Source of the DNA: JAXDJH01 sp034663635
GTDB taxonomy: Bacteria; Actinomycetota; CADDZG01; WHSQ01
Reading direction: 5' to 3'
NCBI GenBank assembly: GCA_034663635.1
Contig: JAXDJH010000019.1
Location: forward strand, 17,398-81,397
DNA: 64,000 bases
In this document: positions 54,536 through 64,000 of the stretch, in pieces
How positions within the stretch are numbered: the stretch's first letter is position 1
Layout of the letters: each line of letters begins with the position of its first letter
The notes under the pieces: generated by a model
What the model was told of the DNA's origin: nothing
What the model saw: only the letters and a program-made list of their open reading frames with translations
Database searches by the model: none
Program-made: the position numbers and the translations under genes

Positions 54536-56095
54536 CTACCTTCGGGCGATCTCCACTGTGGCCTCGTTCAAGGGGTCGCCCAGCAGATGCTTCGCGACGC
54601 GTTCCGACGGAGTGTGCGGAAGCTCATCGCGGAATTCGTAATAACGCGGCACTTTGAAAGGTGCCAGGCGATCCGCCAGGAACGAGTGGATGTCGTCGGC
54701 CGAGATCGTCGACATCGGTTTCGCCACAACGTAAGCCTTTATCTCCTCCTCGACGTCGGGATCGGGAACCGGGCAGATCGCGCAGTCGACGACCTCTGGG
54801 TGTGTTGCGAGCGTCGCCTCGATCTCTACGGGAGAGATGTTCTCGCCGGCTCGACGGATCATCTCTTTGAACCTGCCTCTGTAATAGATCCTGCCCTCGG
54901 CATCCATCTCGGCGATGTCCCCGGTATGCCCCCACGCTCCAGAGAAGAACTCGTCGGTGGCCTCTTGATTCCGGTAATAGCCGAGCATCAATCCGTTTCC
55001 ACGAAGGACCAACTCGCCGGTCTCGCCGGGAGCGACCAAGTTTCCCTCCGGAGTCAACACGCTTACATCGTTGTGTGGGAGGGGGCTCCCGATGCAGCCG
55101 GTGCCGACGATCTCATCGTGATCGGGTTCATAGAGCGTCGTTGTGTTGAAACCGCTCTCGGTCATCCCGAAGGCCTCGTACCACGGTGCGCCCCATCGCT
55201 TCTCGATCGCCTCGTGCAACCGAACAGGGATCGCGGAGCAGTACACACTCCGCAACGAATTCTCCTGTTCCCAGGGTTGTTCGGGCTGCTTCAGAAGGAG
55301 GGTTGGCATCACGCCCAAGCAATAGAACGTCGTCACTTTGAAGTCGACGACGGAACGCATGAACGTGCTCGGATGGAATCCGTCCAACAGAACGAGGTGA
55401 GCTGCGGAACGAAGAGCCGCGACGACGTTCCACTGAGGATCGATGTAGGAGTGAGGCTGTGACGTTAGGAACGTCGCGTCCTCGTCGAGCCCCATCACCC
55501 TGGACGTGACTCCCGCCATCCATTGCCAATAACTCTGAGTGAGCATGCAGCCTTTCGGGAATCCCGTCGTCCCCGACGTGTACTGGATGTTCGCAAGATC
55601 GTGGGCCGACGGTGGATCGCCGATATCCGGCGACGACAGCTCCCCCATGGGGTCACCGGCACGTGCGACGAAGTAATCGTGCTCGATCCCGGACAGCCCA
55701 CCCGCGTCGCGAGCCGCCGGTTCCGTCGCGTCGTCGGTTATGACGACGCGACTTTCGCTATGGCCCAGCACATATCCCGCATCGTGGCCGCGCAACCGGC
55801 TGTTGATCGGAACAGCCACTGCCCCGGAAGTGAGAATCCCGAGCCAAGCCACCGGATAGAAGAGTGAATTCTTGAGCATGAGCGCCACCCGGTCGCCGGA
55901 TTGGACGCCAAGGCCCTTGAGTTCAGCACGACAACCGGCCACGCGGGCCCTGAACTCGGCGAACGACATCGATGTGCCGTCGCCGAAGGACATGAACGTG
56001 CGGTCGCCGTACTTGTCCGCCTGGCGGCGGATCAAGCTCAGCAGATCTTCGTCATCGAACCCGCGCGGTTCCGGCCAGTCAGGATCCCGCGCCAC
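54536..56095 (-). CDS. AMP-dependent acyl-CoA synthetase/ligase
   Basis: This 519-residue ANL enzyme has the P-loop YTSGTTGFPKGCM, the adenylate motif EAFGMTESGFNT and the hinge region GRFKEMIRRAGENISPVEIE. The start is GTG (56093-56095) with an AGGA site; a longer frame would run through the crotonase gene. It overlaps that gene by 17 nt. It activates a carboxylic acid to the CoA ester; substrate unknown. Confidence 0.88.
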   Translation of the reverse strand: MARDPDWPEPRGFDDEDLLSLIRRQADKYGDRTFMSFGDGTSMSFAEFRARVAGCRAELKGLGVQSGDRVALMLKNSLFYPVAWLGILTSGAVAVPINSRLRGHDAGYVLGHSESRVVITDDATEPAARDAGGLSGIEHDYFVARAGDPMGELSSPDIGDPPSAHDLANIQYTSGTTGFPKGCMLTQSYWQWMAGVTSRVMGLDEDATFLTSQPHSYIDPQWNVVAALRSAAHLVLLDGFHPSTFMRSVVDFKVTTFYCLGVMPTLLLKQPEQPWEQENSLRSVYCSAIPVRLHEAIEKRWGAPWYEAFGMTESGFNTTTLYEPDHDEIVGTGCIGSPLPHNDVSVLTPEGNLVAPGETGELVLRGNGLMLGYYRNQEATDEFFSGAWGHTGDIAEMDAEGRIYYRGRFKEMIRRAGENISPVEIEATLATHPEVVDCAICPVPDPDVEEEIKAYVVAKPMSTISADDIHSFLADRLAPFKVPRYYEFRDELPHTPSERVAKHLLGDPLNEATVEIARR

Positions 56096-56873
56096 GGTTC
56101 CTGCCGGAATAGAAGCGGCCGATCCCCGTGCGAGCGAGGTCGCGCTTCCAGACTTCCGCGGCGAACTCATTCTCGCGTTCGATGGCTGCCTGGATCTCGG
56201 CGATCGGGGGGCGAAGCATCTTGATGTGCAAGGCCGTAGTAAGGCCCGGCCGCGACCAGGCGCGGGCGAGCTCGACGGCTTTACCGACGGCATCCGCGGG
56301 TTGGTCTTCGAGGTAGTCGATCAAGCCCAGTCGATGAGCCTCTTCGGATTGGATCCTCTCGCCACTCAAGACGATGGGAAGAGCCCGGCCCCCAAGCAAG
56401 CGCGGCAGCAGATAGGTCGACGCATTAGAGATAGTCAGGCCGACGCCGTTCTCGGGGAACAGAAAGTAGGTCGCAGAACAACCGACTCGCGCATCGCACG
56501 CCAGGACCCATTCGGCAGCTCCTCCGACGACCAGACCGTTGAGAGCGGCGATCACCGGGACCTCGGATCCGAGTACCGCCAGGGTGAGGGCTTGGAAAGA
56601 GCGGATCAGATCTCCGAAACCCGAGTCGTCGAGATCCTCGGTCATCTTCAGATCGTCCCCGGCCGAGAAAGCGCGGCCCTCGCCGGTGATGACTATCGCC
56701 GCGGCCTTGGATCGGTCCCCGAAAGACCGCAGGCCCTCGCCGACATCGAGAAGCATGTCGATCGTCAACGCGTTCAGCTTGTCGGGTCTATTCAGACGGA
56801 GGACTGCGATGTCGCCGTCGAGCCGCACGTCGACCAGACCGCTGTCGCCCTTCCACACCAGATCGTTAGTCAT
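56079..56873 (-). CDS. Enoyl-CoA hydratase/isomerase family protein
   Basis: This 264-residue crotonase-fold protein has the oxyanion-hole regions FSAGDDLKM and ALNGLVVGGAAEWVLACD. The ligase gene starts within its end, so the two likely act in one pathway on an acyl-CoA. The usual catalytic glutamates of hydratases are not obvious; E154 in LFPENGVGL may serve. Confidence 0.85.
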   Translation of the reverse strand: MTNDLVWKGDSGLVDVRLDGDIAVLRLNRPDKLNALTIDMLLDVGEGLRSFGDRSKAAAIVITGEGRAFSAGDDLKMTEDLDDSGFGDLIRSFQALTLAVLGSEVPVIAALNGLVVGGAAEWVLACDARVGCSATYFLFPENGVGLTISNASTYLLPRLLGGRALPIVLSGERIQSEEAHRLGLIDYLEDQPADAVGKAVELARAWSRPGLTTALHIKMLRPPIAEIQAAIERENEFAAEVWKRDLARTGIGRFYSGRNRGAGS

Positions 56874-56922
56874 TCCACCACCCCGAGTCCATCGAGTTCA
56901 CATCGTTGCGAACGACTCGGCG

Positions 56923-57408
56923 CTAGAAGCCTTCGAGGAACTCCACATCCCCTTCGGCTTCATCGAGCGCGTCCGAGTAGCGAGCCTCCCACGGATCGGT
57001 AACACCTGGTTCCATCTCGAGCATCGGAATAAGAGCGAATTTCCGTTCGCGCAATCTGGGATGAGGGATCTCAAGGTCAGCTTCGTTCACCTTTTCATCA
57101 CCGTAAAGAAGGATGTCCAGGTCGACCACGCGCGGCCCCCAACGGATGTCGCTGGGCTCTCGTCCGAAGCGAGACTCGACCGACTTGCAGACCTCGAGCA
57201 GGGCCCGCGGCTCCAGTTCGGTCTCGATCTTCACCGCGAGGTTCACGAAGGATCGCTGGGGAGGCCCTCCGATCGGAGCCGTCTCGTAGAGGGACGACGT
57301 GTCGCTGACCGTTATACCGTCGGCTCCTTCGAGCGCGGCAACTGCGTCTCTCACGAACTTCGTTCGGTCTCCCACGTTCGAACCGATCCCTATGTATGCG
57401 ATCGTCAT
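56923..57408 (-). CDS. folK: 2-amino-4-hydroxy-6-hydroxymethyldihydropteridine pyrophosphokinase
   Basis: This 161-residue protein has YIGIGSNVGDRTKFVRDAV at the start and the metal-site WGPRVVDLDILLYGDEKV. It transfers pyrophosphate to the pterin. Its ATG overlaps the folB stop (57405-57408). It ends the folE-folP-folB-folK unit. Confidence 0.94.
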   Translation of the reverse strand: MTIAYIGIGSNVGDRTKFVRDAVAALEGADGITVSDTSSLYETAPIGGPPQRSFVNLAVKIETELEPRALLEVCKSVESRFGREPSDIRWGPRVVDLDILLYGDEKVNEADLEIPHPRLRERKFALIPMLEMEPGVTDPWEARYSDALDEAEGDVEFLEGF

Positions 57409-57767
57409 CCGGCCCGCCTCTCGATCCTCACACCAACGCTGCCGACGTCCTCGTCGATCGGAGGCGTCGCCTTGGAAACCTCCACAGCCACCCTCTCTAC
57501 CCCATCATTCCCACTCACGTGTTTCGCGATCATCTCGGCCAGATGTTCGAGGAGCTTGGTCTCCGTGGTTCGAACAAGCTCGGCGACTTCGAGCGTTATG
57601 CGGCCGTAGTCGACGGTGTCGTCCAATTCGTCGCTGGCCCCCGCCTTCTGCAGATCGCTCTCGATCTCGATGCTGATCACCAACGTCTGTTCGACTGCCC
57701 GCTCGGCGTCGGTCACCCCGATCCGGGCGAGCACACGCAGATCTCTTATCTCGATGCGATCGCTCAT
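57405..57767 (-). CDS. folB: Dihydroneopterin aldolase
   Basis: This 120-residue protein has the start RIEIRDLRVLARIGVTDAER and the conserved tyrosine in DDTVDYGRI. It makes the 6-hydroxymethyl pterin. It begins exactly after the folP stop with no spacer. Confidence 0.93.
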   Translation of the reverse strand: MSDRIEIRDLRVLARIGVTDAERAVEQTLVISIEIESDLQKAGASDELDDTVDYGRITLEVAELVRTTETKLLEHLAEMIAKHVSGNDGVERVAVEVSKATPPIDEDVGSVGVRIERRAG

Positions 57768-58607
57768 CTAAGCGAGACCCGGATCCCTGATGGCTTCCGT
57801 CATCCGTACCACCCTCGTCATCTCCGCGACGTCGTGAACACGCACCAATCGCGCTCCCATCGCCACGGCCCACGCTACCGTCGCGGCAGTCCCCTCGAGA
57901 CGCTGATCCTCCGGCAAGTCGAGGATCGCACCGATGAACGACTTCCTCGACGTCCCTGCAAGAACGGGGTAACCGAGAGCAACGATCTCATCGAGCCGGT
58001 GGAGGAGCTGCAGATTCTGACGAGTGCCCTTCGCGAAACCGATGCCCGGATCGAGAACCAATGACTCGGAATGAACGCCCGCCGCTTCGATGCGGTCGGC
58101 AGCCTCCTCGAGGTAGGCCTTCACGTCTCGAACCACATCGTCGTAGACGGCATGCGACTTCATCGTTTCGGGCGTCCCTCGCGAGTGCATGAACACGAGT
58201 GCAGCACCTGTCTCGGCCGCTACCCTCCAGATGCTTCCGTCGGATTCCTCGCCAAGGGTGTCGTTGACGATCATCGCTCCAACTTCGACGGCTTTGCTCG
58301 CGACGGAAGCTTTGCGCGTGTCGATCGAGATCGCCACGTCCGTTTCCGCGACGAGAGACTCGATCACCGGCAGGACCCTGCGAAGCTCCTCGTCCTCGGG
58401 CACCGGCGTCGCGCCGGGCCTGGTGGACTCTCCGCCGACGTCGATGATCTCGGCGCCTTGCTCGATCATCTCGAGGCCGTGCTTCACAGCGACCTCGGGA
58501 TCGAGGTAACGACCGCCGTCCGAGAACGAGTCCGGCGTGACGTTGACCACGCCCATCACTACAACGCGGTCAAGCGATAGCGATCCGTTTGGGAGCTTCA
58601 GCTGCAT
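57768..58607 (-). CDS. folP: Dihydropteroate synthase
   Basis: This 279-residue TIM barrel has MGVVNVTPDSFSDGGRY, GAEIIDVGGESTRPGATPV, and the late VLAGTSRKSFIG. It is the sulfonamide target. Its ATG shares one base with the folE stop. Confidence 0.96.
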   Translation of the reverse strand: MQLKLPNGSLSLDRVVVMGVVNVTPDSFSDGGRYLDPEVAVKHGLEMIEQGAEIIDVGGESTRPGATPVPEDEELRRVLPVIESLVAETDVAISIDTRKASVASKAVEVGAMIVNDTLGEESDGSIWRVAAETGAALVFMHSRGTPETMKSHAVYDDVVRDVKAYLEEAADRIEAAGVHSESLVLDPGIGFAKGTRQNLQLLHRLDEIVALGYPVLAGTSRKSFIGAILDLPEDQRLEGTAATVAWAVAMGARLVRVHDVAEMTRVVRMTEAIRDPGLA

Positions 58608-59191
58608 CAGTGGCCGCGGTGGATGAAGCCGAGGGCTTCAGCGCGGGTTTTCTCGTTCGCTCGGAAGATGCCGCGCACTGCCGACGTAACGGTCTGGCTT
58701 CCCGGCTTCCGGACCCCGCGCATGGTCATGCAAAGGTGCTCGGCTTCAACAACTACGAGTACGCCGCGCGGCTCCAATGCCTTCTCGATCGCATCCGCAA
58801 CTTGAGTCGTCAACCGTTCCTGTACCTGTGGTCTGCGAGCAACCAGGTCCACAACACGCGCGAGTTTGGAGATCCCCGTGATCTGCCCAGACTCATTCGG
58901 GATGTACGCGACGTGCGCCTTCCCCATGAAGGGAACTAAATGATGTTCGCAGATTGAAAAAAGAGGGATGTCGCGCACCATGATCATCTCGTCGTGGCCT
59001 TCGTCGAAACGGACTTCGAGAAGGTCGCTGGGCTCTGCTCCGATGCCCGCGAAGATCTCCGCGTACATGTCTGCAACCCGTTCGGGCGTGCGGAGAAGGC
59101 CGTCGCGATCTGGATCCTCGCCTATCCCCTTCAGGATCTGTCGGACCGCATCGACGATGAGTTCTCGATCGAACTCGGGTCTGTCTTCCAT
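58607..59191 (-). CDS. folE: GTP cyclohydrolase I
   Basis: This 194-residue protein has the zinc-binding SICEHHLVPFMGKAHVAYIP and the later cysteine HLCMTMRGV. It makes dihydroneopterin triphosphate, the first folate step. It opens the four-gene fol unit. Confidence 0.96.
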   Translation of the reverse strand: MEDRPEFDRELIVDAVRQILKGIGEDPDRDGLLRTPERVADMYAEIFAGIGAEPSDLLEVRFDEGHDEMIMVRDIPLFSICEHHLVPFMGKAHVAYIPNESGQITGISKLARVVDLVARRPQVQERLTTQVADAIEKALEPRGVLVVVEAEHLCMTMRGVRKPGSQTVTSAVRGIFRANEKTRAEALGFIHRGH

Positions 59192-59207
59192 AGAGATGAG
59201 GAAGCTC

Positions 59208-61145
<1,938 letters not shown>

Positions 61146-61211
61146 CGTCCATCAAGGGTAGCGCAGGGGGGATTCAACGCCTCCCGGCCGCCGAAGCGTG
61201 ATTTCCGCCCG

Positions 61212-61775
61212 CTAGGCGGGCGTTTTCCCCCCGTAAGCCTCCGGCTTCAGCACCCCGATGTACGGGAGATTCCGGTACTTCTCTGCGTAGTCGAGGCCAT
61301 AACCCACCACGAAAACGGGCGGGATCTCGAAGCCGGGATATTTCACATCAAGCGGCACGGCCTGCTCGCCCTTCTTCCAGAACAACGAGCAGATCTCGAG
61401 CGATGCGGGTCTCCGTGCCTCGAGATAGCGAAGCAGATAGGAAATGGTGAGGCCCGAGTCGATGATGTCCTCGACCAGCAGAACGTGGCGGTTGGTGATC
61501 TCGTAGTCGAGGTCCTTGAGGATCCGAACGACCCCCGATGACTTCGTGGCCGACCCGTATGACGAAACCGCCATGAAGTCGAACTCGAGTGGCAGTTGCA
61601 CCTGGCGGGCGAGATCCGACATGAATACGAAGGCGCCCTTGAGCACTCCGACCAGCAGAAGATCCTTGCCCCGGTAGTCCTCGGTTATCTGTTTGCTGAG
61701 CTCCGCGATCTTGTCGTGGATCTCCTCTTCGGAGATGACGATCTCGGCGATGTCCTCGTGGAACTGGAAGCTCAT
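61212..61775 (-). CDS. hpt: Hypoxanthine phosphoribosyltransferase
   Basis: This 187-residue protein has the PRPP-binding LLVEDIIDSGLTISYLL and the early LVGVLKGAFVFMSDLAR. It salvages hypoxanthine and guanine. It lies next to tilS and ftsH, an order conserved in many Gram-positives. Confidence 0.95.
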   Translation of the reverse strand: MSFQFHEDIAEIVISEEEIHDKIAELSKQITEDYRGKDLLLVGVLKGAFVFMSDLARQVQLPLEFDFMAVSSYGSATKSSGVVRILKDLDYEITNRHVLLVEDIIDSGLTISYLLRYLEARRPASLEICSLFWKKGEQAVPLDVKYPGFEIPPVFVVGYGLDYAEKYRNLPYIGVLKPEAYGGKTPA

Positions 61776-61784
61776 CGGTCCATC

Positions 61785-62810
61785 CTAATCAGCGCTGAGG
61801 TCTATACCTCTGAGCACCAAAACACCGGCCTCGACCTCAACCTCGATCCCGGTCGCGATGGAGATTGTGCCGAATTGCCTCACATCCGGCTTGTCGAGGG
61901 CCGCGAGGACCTTCTCGATCCCTGCCGATCTGTCTCGGATGCGTCCCACCGCCCTCTCGAGGACCCGGCGGCGCAGGGCACGCGGCATCGAGCGCATCGC
62001 CTCGAGGTCGATCCGAACGACATCGCCGTCGCGCGTGACGAGATCGCGGCCGAGCCGATCGGCGAGCGACGCGAGCGCATCCGAGTCCTCCGTCAGACGA
62101 TCGACCGAACGGGCGATGGCTCGGATCGCACCGTCCCCCCAGCGCGCCTCGATCGGACCGAGCACATCGGACCGGACCGTCGCCCTCTCGAAGCGAGGAT
62201 CTTCATTGGCGGGGTCGTCGAAGTAGCCGAGTCCACAGTCATCGCAGTAGGCGCGTGTCTCCGCGCGACGCGCATCTATCAGTGGACGAACCCGCGGCCC
62301 CTCTTTCGGGCGAAGCCCTGCAAGGCCCGATGTCCCCGCGCCATGGATGAGTCGGGCGAGCGTTGTCTCTGCCCGATCGTCCAAGGTATGGCCGGTCGCG
62401 ATCTTGGTTGCTCCAACCTGATCGGCGATGCTTTGAAAGAACGCGTATCGGAATTCGCGCGCTCGCTCGTGGAGGTTCGGCCCGGCTAAGTCGTGCGCCC
62501 GCGCAACATGGATGTCGAGACCCGCCGCCGCGACATTCCGCGCAATCGCCGCCGTGATCTCCTCCGACGAATCCGACAACCCATGGTCGACGAGCGCGAC
62601 CACGGTTTCGATGGCCATAGTGTTACGTGCCCGCGTCAGGATGTCGAGAAGACACGTCGAATCGGGGCCACCCGAATATGCGACGAGCACGATCTCCTCG
62701 GAGTGGATCAGATCGCGATCGCGGATGGTCGCGAGCGCTCGTTCGTAGAGCTCGAAGCCCGGACCGCCGAGCGGCCTGTCCGCGCTTAAGCCGCTACCCG
62801 CGTCAGCCAT
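61785..62810 (-). CDS. tilS: tRNA(Ile)-lysidine synthase
   Basis: This ~341-residue protein has the ATP-PPase motif VLVAYSGGPDSTCLLDIL and the GHTLDDRAETTLARLIHGAG region. It modifies C34 of tRNA-Ile2 to lysidine. The ATG at 62808-62810 lies inside the end of the DUF2342 gene (25-nt overlap), so a later start is possible. Confidence 0.9.
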   Translation of the reverse strand: MADAGSGLSADRPLGGPGFELYERALATIRDRDLIHSEEIVLVAYSGGPDSTCLLDILTRARNTMAIETVVALVDHGLSDSSEEITAAIARNVAAAGLDIHVARAHDLAGPNLHERAREFRYAFFQSIADQVGATKIATGHTLDDRAETTLARLIHGAGTSGLAGLRPKEGPRVRPLIDARRAETRAYCDDCGLGYFDDPANEDPRFERATVRSDVLGPIEARWGDGAIRAIARSVDRLTEDSDALASLADRLGRDLVTRDGDVVRIDLEAMRSMPRALRRRVLERAVGRIRDRSAGIEKVLAALDKPDVRQFGTISIATGIEVEVEAGVLVLRGIDLSAD

Positions 62811-63874
62811 GTCTCGGGCGCGCGCAACTCCGCCATGGTGGGAAAGCTCTCCGGCGCCGTCCATAGCGCCTCGAGCGCGGATGGACCTCCGCGGGCAACT
62901 ACGGCCTCGCAGAACTGTTGGCCCAGTTCGTATTGACGAAGCTTCATCTCGAGGCCGATCGCATTCGCGACTATTCGCTGGATGCGGCTCTGCTGCTCCC
63001 TGCGTCGCTGGAAAACGTGACGCATCTGGCGGAAGGACGGGATGACGCGCGCTCCAATGGCGTCCATCACATAGTTGCCGTGACCTTCCACGACGGTCAT
63101 CAGAGCCTGGATCTGATCGAGAACGATCCTCTGCTCGTCGTTGGCGAACAGATACATCGGGCTCTTCTCTTCAGGCGGCGTCGAGCTCGACATCAACTTC
63201 TTGACCGCGGTGCCGAGCTTCCGTGCGAGTCCCTTCGCGTCCATCTCGACCGTGTCCATGTAGGAATGGACGAGCTCCAAGAAACGAGGTCGCAACCACG
63301 GGACGCCCTCGAACTGGAAGCGGTGTGTCACCTCGTGCAGTGCCACCCACAGCGCGAACTCCTCCGGCACGAATCCGAAGCGACGTTCTGTCTCGACCAT
63401 GTTGACGCCCACGAAATAGAGGCTTGCCCCCTCATCGGGCTCTGGCCGGCGGCGACGACGCCCCGCGTGTGCGCCCTCTTCTGGCACGAGAAGGTCGTAC
63501 TGGCCGAGGACGCGCTTGGAGATGTAGCCGAGAAGTGCCCCGACCTCAGCGGAAACGGCAGTCGTTTGAATCATCCGCAGAGGCATGGGGACGGAGTCGA
63601 GTCGAGACCCGATTCGGTCCTGGATCGGCCCGAGCAAAGCGCTCATGCCGGTGACGTTGACTTCGGCCCAGCGCGCTCGGCTGATGATCCCCCACTTGAC
63701 CGGCGCGGGGGCCGGGATCCCGCTCTCGATGGCGACGAGTTCCTCCGAGCGAGGGACGGCAAGGTCGAGATCGCGGCGGAGGCGATCCAGCAGATAAGAG
63801 CTCTCCAAAGGAGAGTCGCCGGCGACGCGCTTCGCTACGGCGACGGCGATCCGTGGGTCGATCAGCCGGGTCAC
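62786..63874 (-). CDS. DUF2342/F420-associated zinc metalloprotease-like protein
   Basis: This ~362-residue protein has the zinc motif ALHEVTHRFQFEGVPW, and the early NVTGMSALLGPIQDRIG typical of the actinobacterial family linked to F420 biosynthesis genes. The start is taken at GTG 63872-63874; the frame runs farther upstream. Function is not known. It stands upstream of tilS as in other Actinobacteria. Confidence 0.8.
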   Translation of the reverse strand: MTRLIDPRIAVAVAKRVAGDSPLESSYLLDRLRRDLDLAVPRSEELVAIESGIPAPAPVKWGIISRARWAEVNVTGMSALLGPIQDRIGSRLDSVPMPLRMIQTTAVSAEVGALLGYISKRVLGQYDLLVPEEGAHAGRRRRRPEPDEGASLYFVGVNMVETERRFGFVPEEFALWVALHEVTHRFQFEGVPWLRPRFLELVHSYMDTVEMDAKGLARKLGTAVKKLMSSSTPPEEKSPMYLFANDEQRIVLDQIQALMTVVEGHGNYVMDAIGARVIPSFRQMRHVFQRRREQQSRIQRIVANAIGLEMKLRQYELGQQFCEAVVARGGPSALEALWTAPESFPTMAELRAPETWLTRVAA

Positions 63875-63902
63875 GAGCTGAAGCCGGACCGAGGGATCTC
63901 GG

Positions 63903-64000
63903 TCAGGCCGTCCCCTTCTGACGAGATCCGATGAGTTTCCAGTAACTGAGTCCCATCCCGAGGAAGACGAGGAAGAGCATCGCAAATGTGATCTTCGCCA
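63903..64000 (-). CDS. 3' end of a membrane protein gene (partial)
   Basis: A minus-strand frame open at the window edge ends with a TGA at 63903-63905. The last residues TFAMLFLVFLGMGLSYWKLI form a membrane helix followed by a basic tail. The N-terminal part lies outside the window, so the product cannot be named. Confidence 0.4.
   Translation of the reverse strand, partial: AKITFAMLFLVFLGMGLSYWKLIGSRQKGTA

Noticed and set aside
61206..61222. CGCCCGC/GCGGGCG hairpin followed by TTTT on the + strand
   Set aside because: It spans the hpt stop codon, and there is no + strand transcription unit ending there; no T-run on the minus strand.
62918..63934. 338-codon + strand open frame opposite the DUF2342 protease
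   Set aside because: Antisense to a conserved zinc protease; no domain.

Overview
This 64-kb window is chromosomal, gene-dense and fairly GC-rich, with nearly every gene on the minus strand. It looks like a deep-branching member of the Actinomycetota. The evidence is an Actinobacteria-type RpoC with a helical insert near residues 141-235, CarD, a DUF3263 protein, a LytR C-terminal-domain protein, glucosyl-3-phosphoglycerate synthase and an F420-associated DUF2342 zinc protease. Many genes start with TTG or GTG. The sigma factor at 35721-36359 is of the Spo0H/SigH type, and the order clpC...radA-carD-ispD-ispF-cysS-rlmB-sigH...secE-nusG-rplK-rplA...rplJ-rplL-rpoB-rpoC resembles the ancestral Gram-positive arrangement. 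The organism looks uncultured or poorly described; I cannot name a genus.

Layout, left to right. 98-1177: an orphan histidine-kinase DHp mini-gene coupled to a secreted lysyl oxidase-like protein. 1241-10263: rpoC, rpoB (own promoter), rplL and rplJ with an L10 leader that has an attenuator-like U-tract. 10445-13761: a cassette inserted between rplJ and rplA, made of an M50 site-2-protease-like membrane peptidase with a PqqD/RRE-like N-terminus, four tandem paralogous 68-70-residue peptides with acidic leaders, and two related small proteins. 13853-16273: rplA, rplK, nusG, secE. 16357-21646: lipoprotein, secreted CxxC protein, LVIVD propeller, membrane protein and secreted metalloprotease. 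Then tRNA-Trp, an ECF sigma/zinc anti-sigma pair and twin receiver-only response regulators. 23946-32824: DUF4395/thioredoxin, ThiS-like/threonine synthase, and a compatible-solute block (gpgS, glycerate kinase, GT20 synthase, otsB). 32832-44662: envelope and regulatory genes, tRNA-Thr abutting glutamate dehydrogenase, sigH, rlmB, cysS, ispF, ispD, carD, radA and a MacB/FtsX-type ABC transporter. 45433-45595: a divergent tetR/ABC control region holding three consecutive perfect palindromes. 46325 to the end: clpC, a solute-binding lipoprotein, lysS-coaX-panC-DUF2520, an acyl-CoA ligase/crotonase pair, folK-folB-folP-folE, ftsH, hpt, tilS and the DUF2342 protease.

The housekeeping genes are tightly packed, with ATGA-type overlaps showing translational coupling. 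The part most likely to be undescribed is the M50/RRE-like protease plus peptide-family cassette (10445-13761). It resembles a ribosomally made peptide processing system, but no recognisable modification enzyme is adjacent. The secreted CxxC protein at 17197-17958 may belong to the same biology. No IS elements, CRISPR arrays, rRNA genes or prophage genes were seen.
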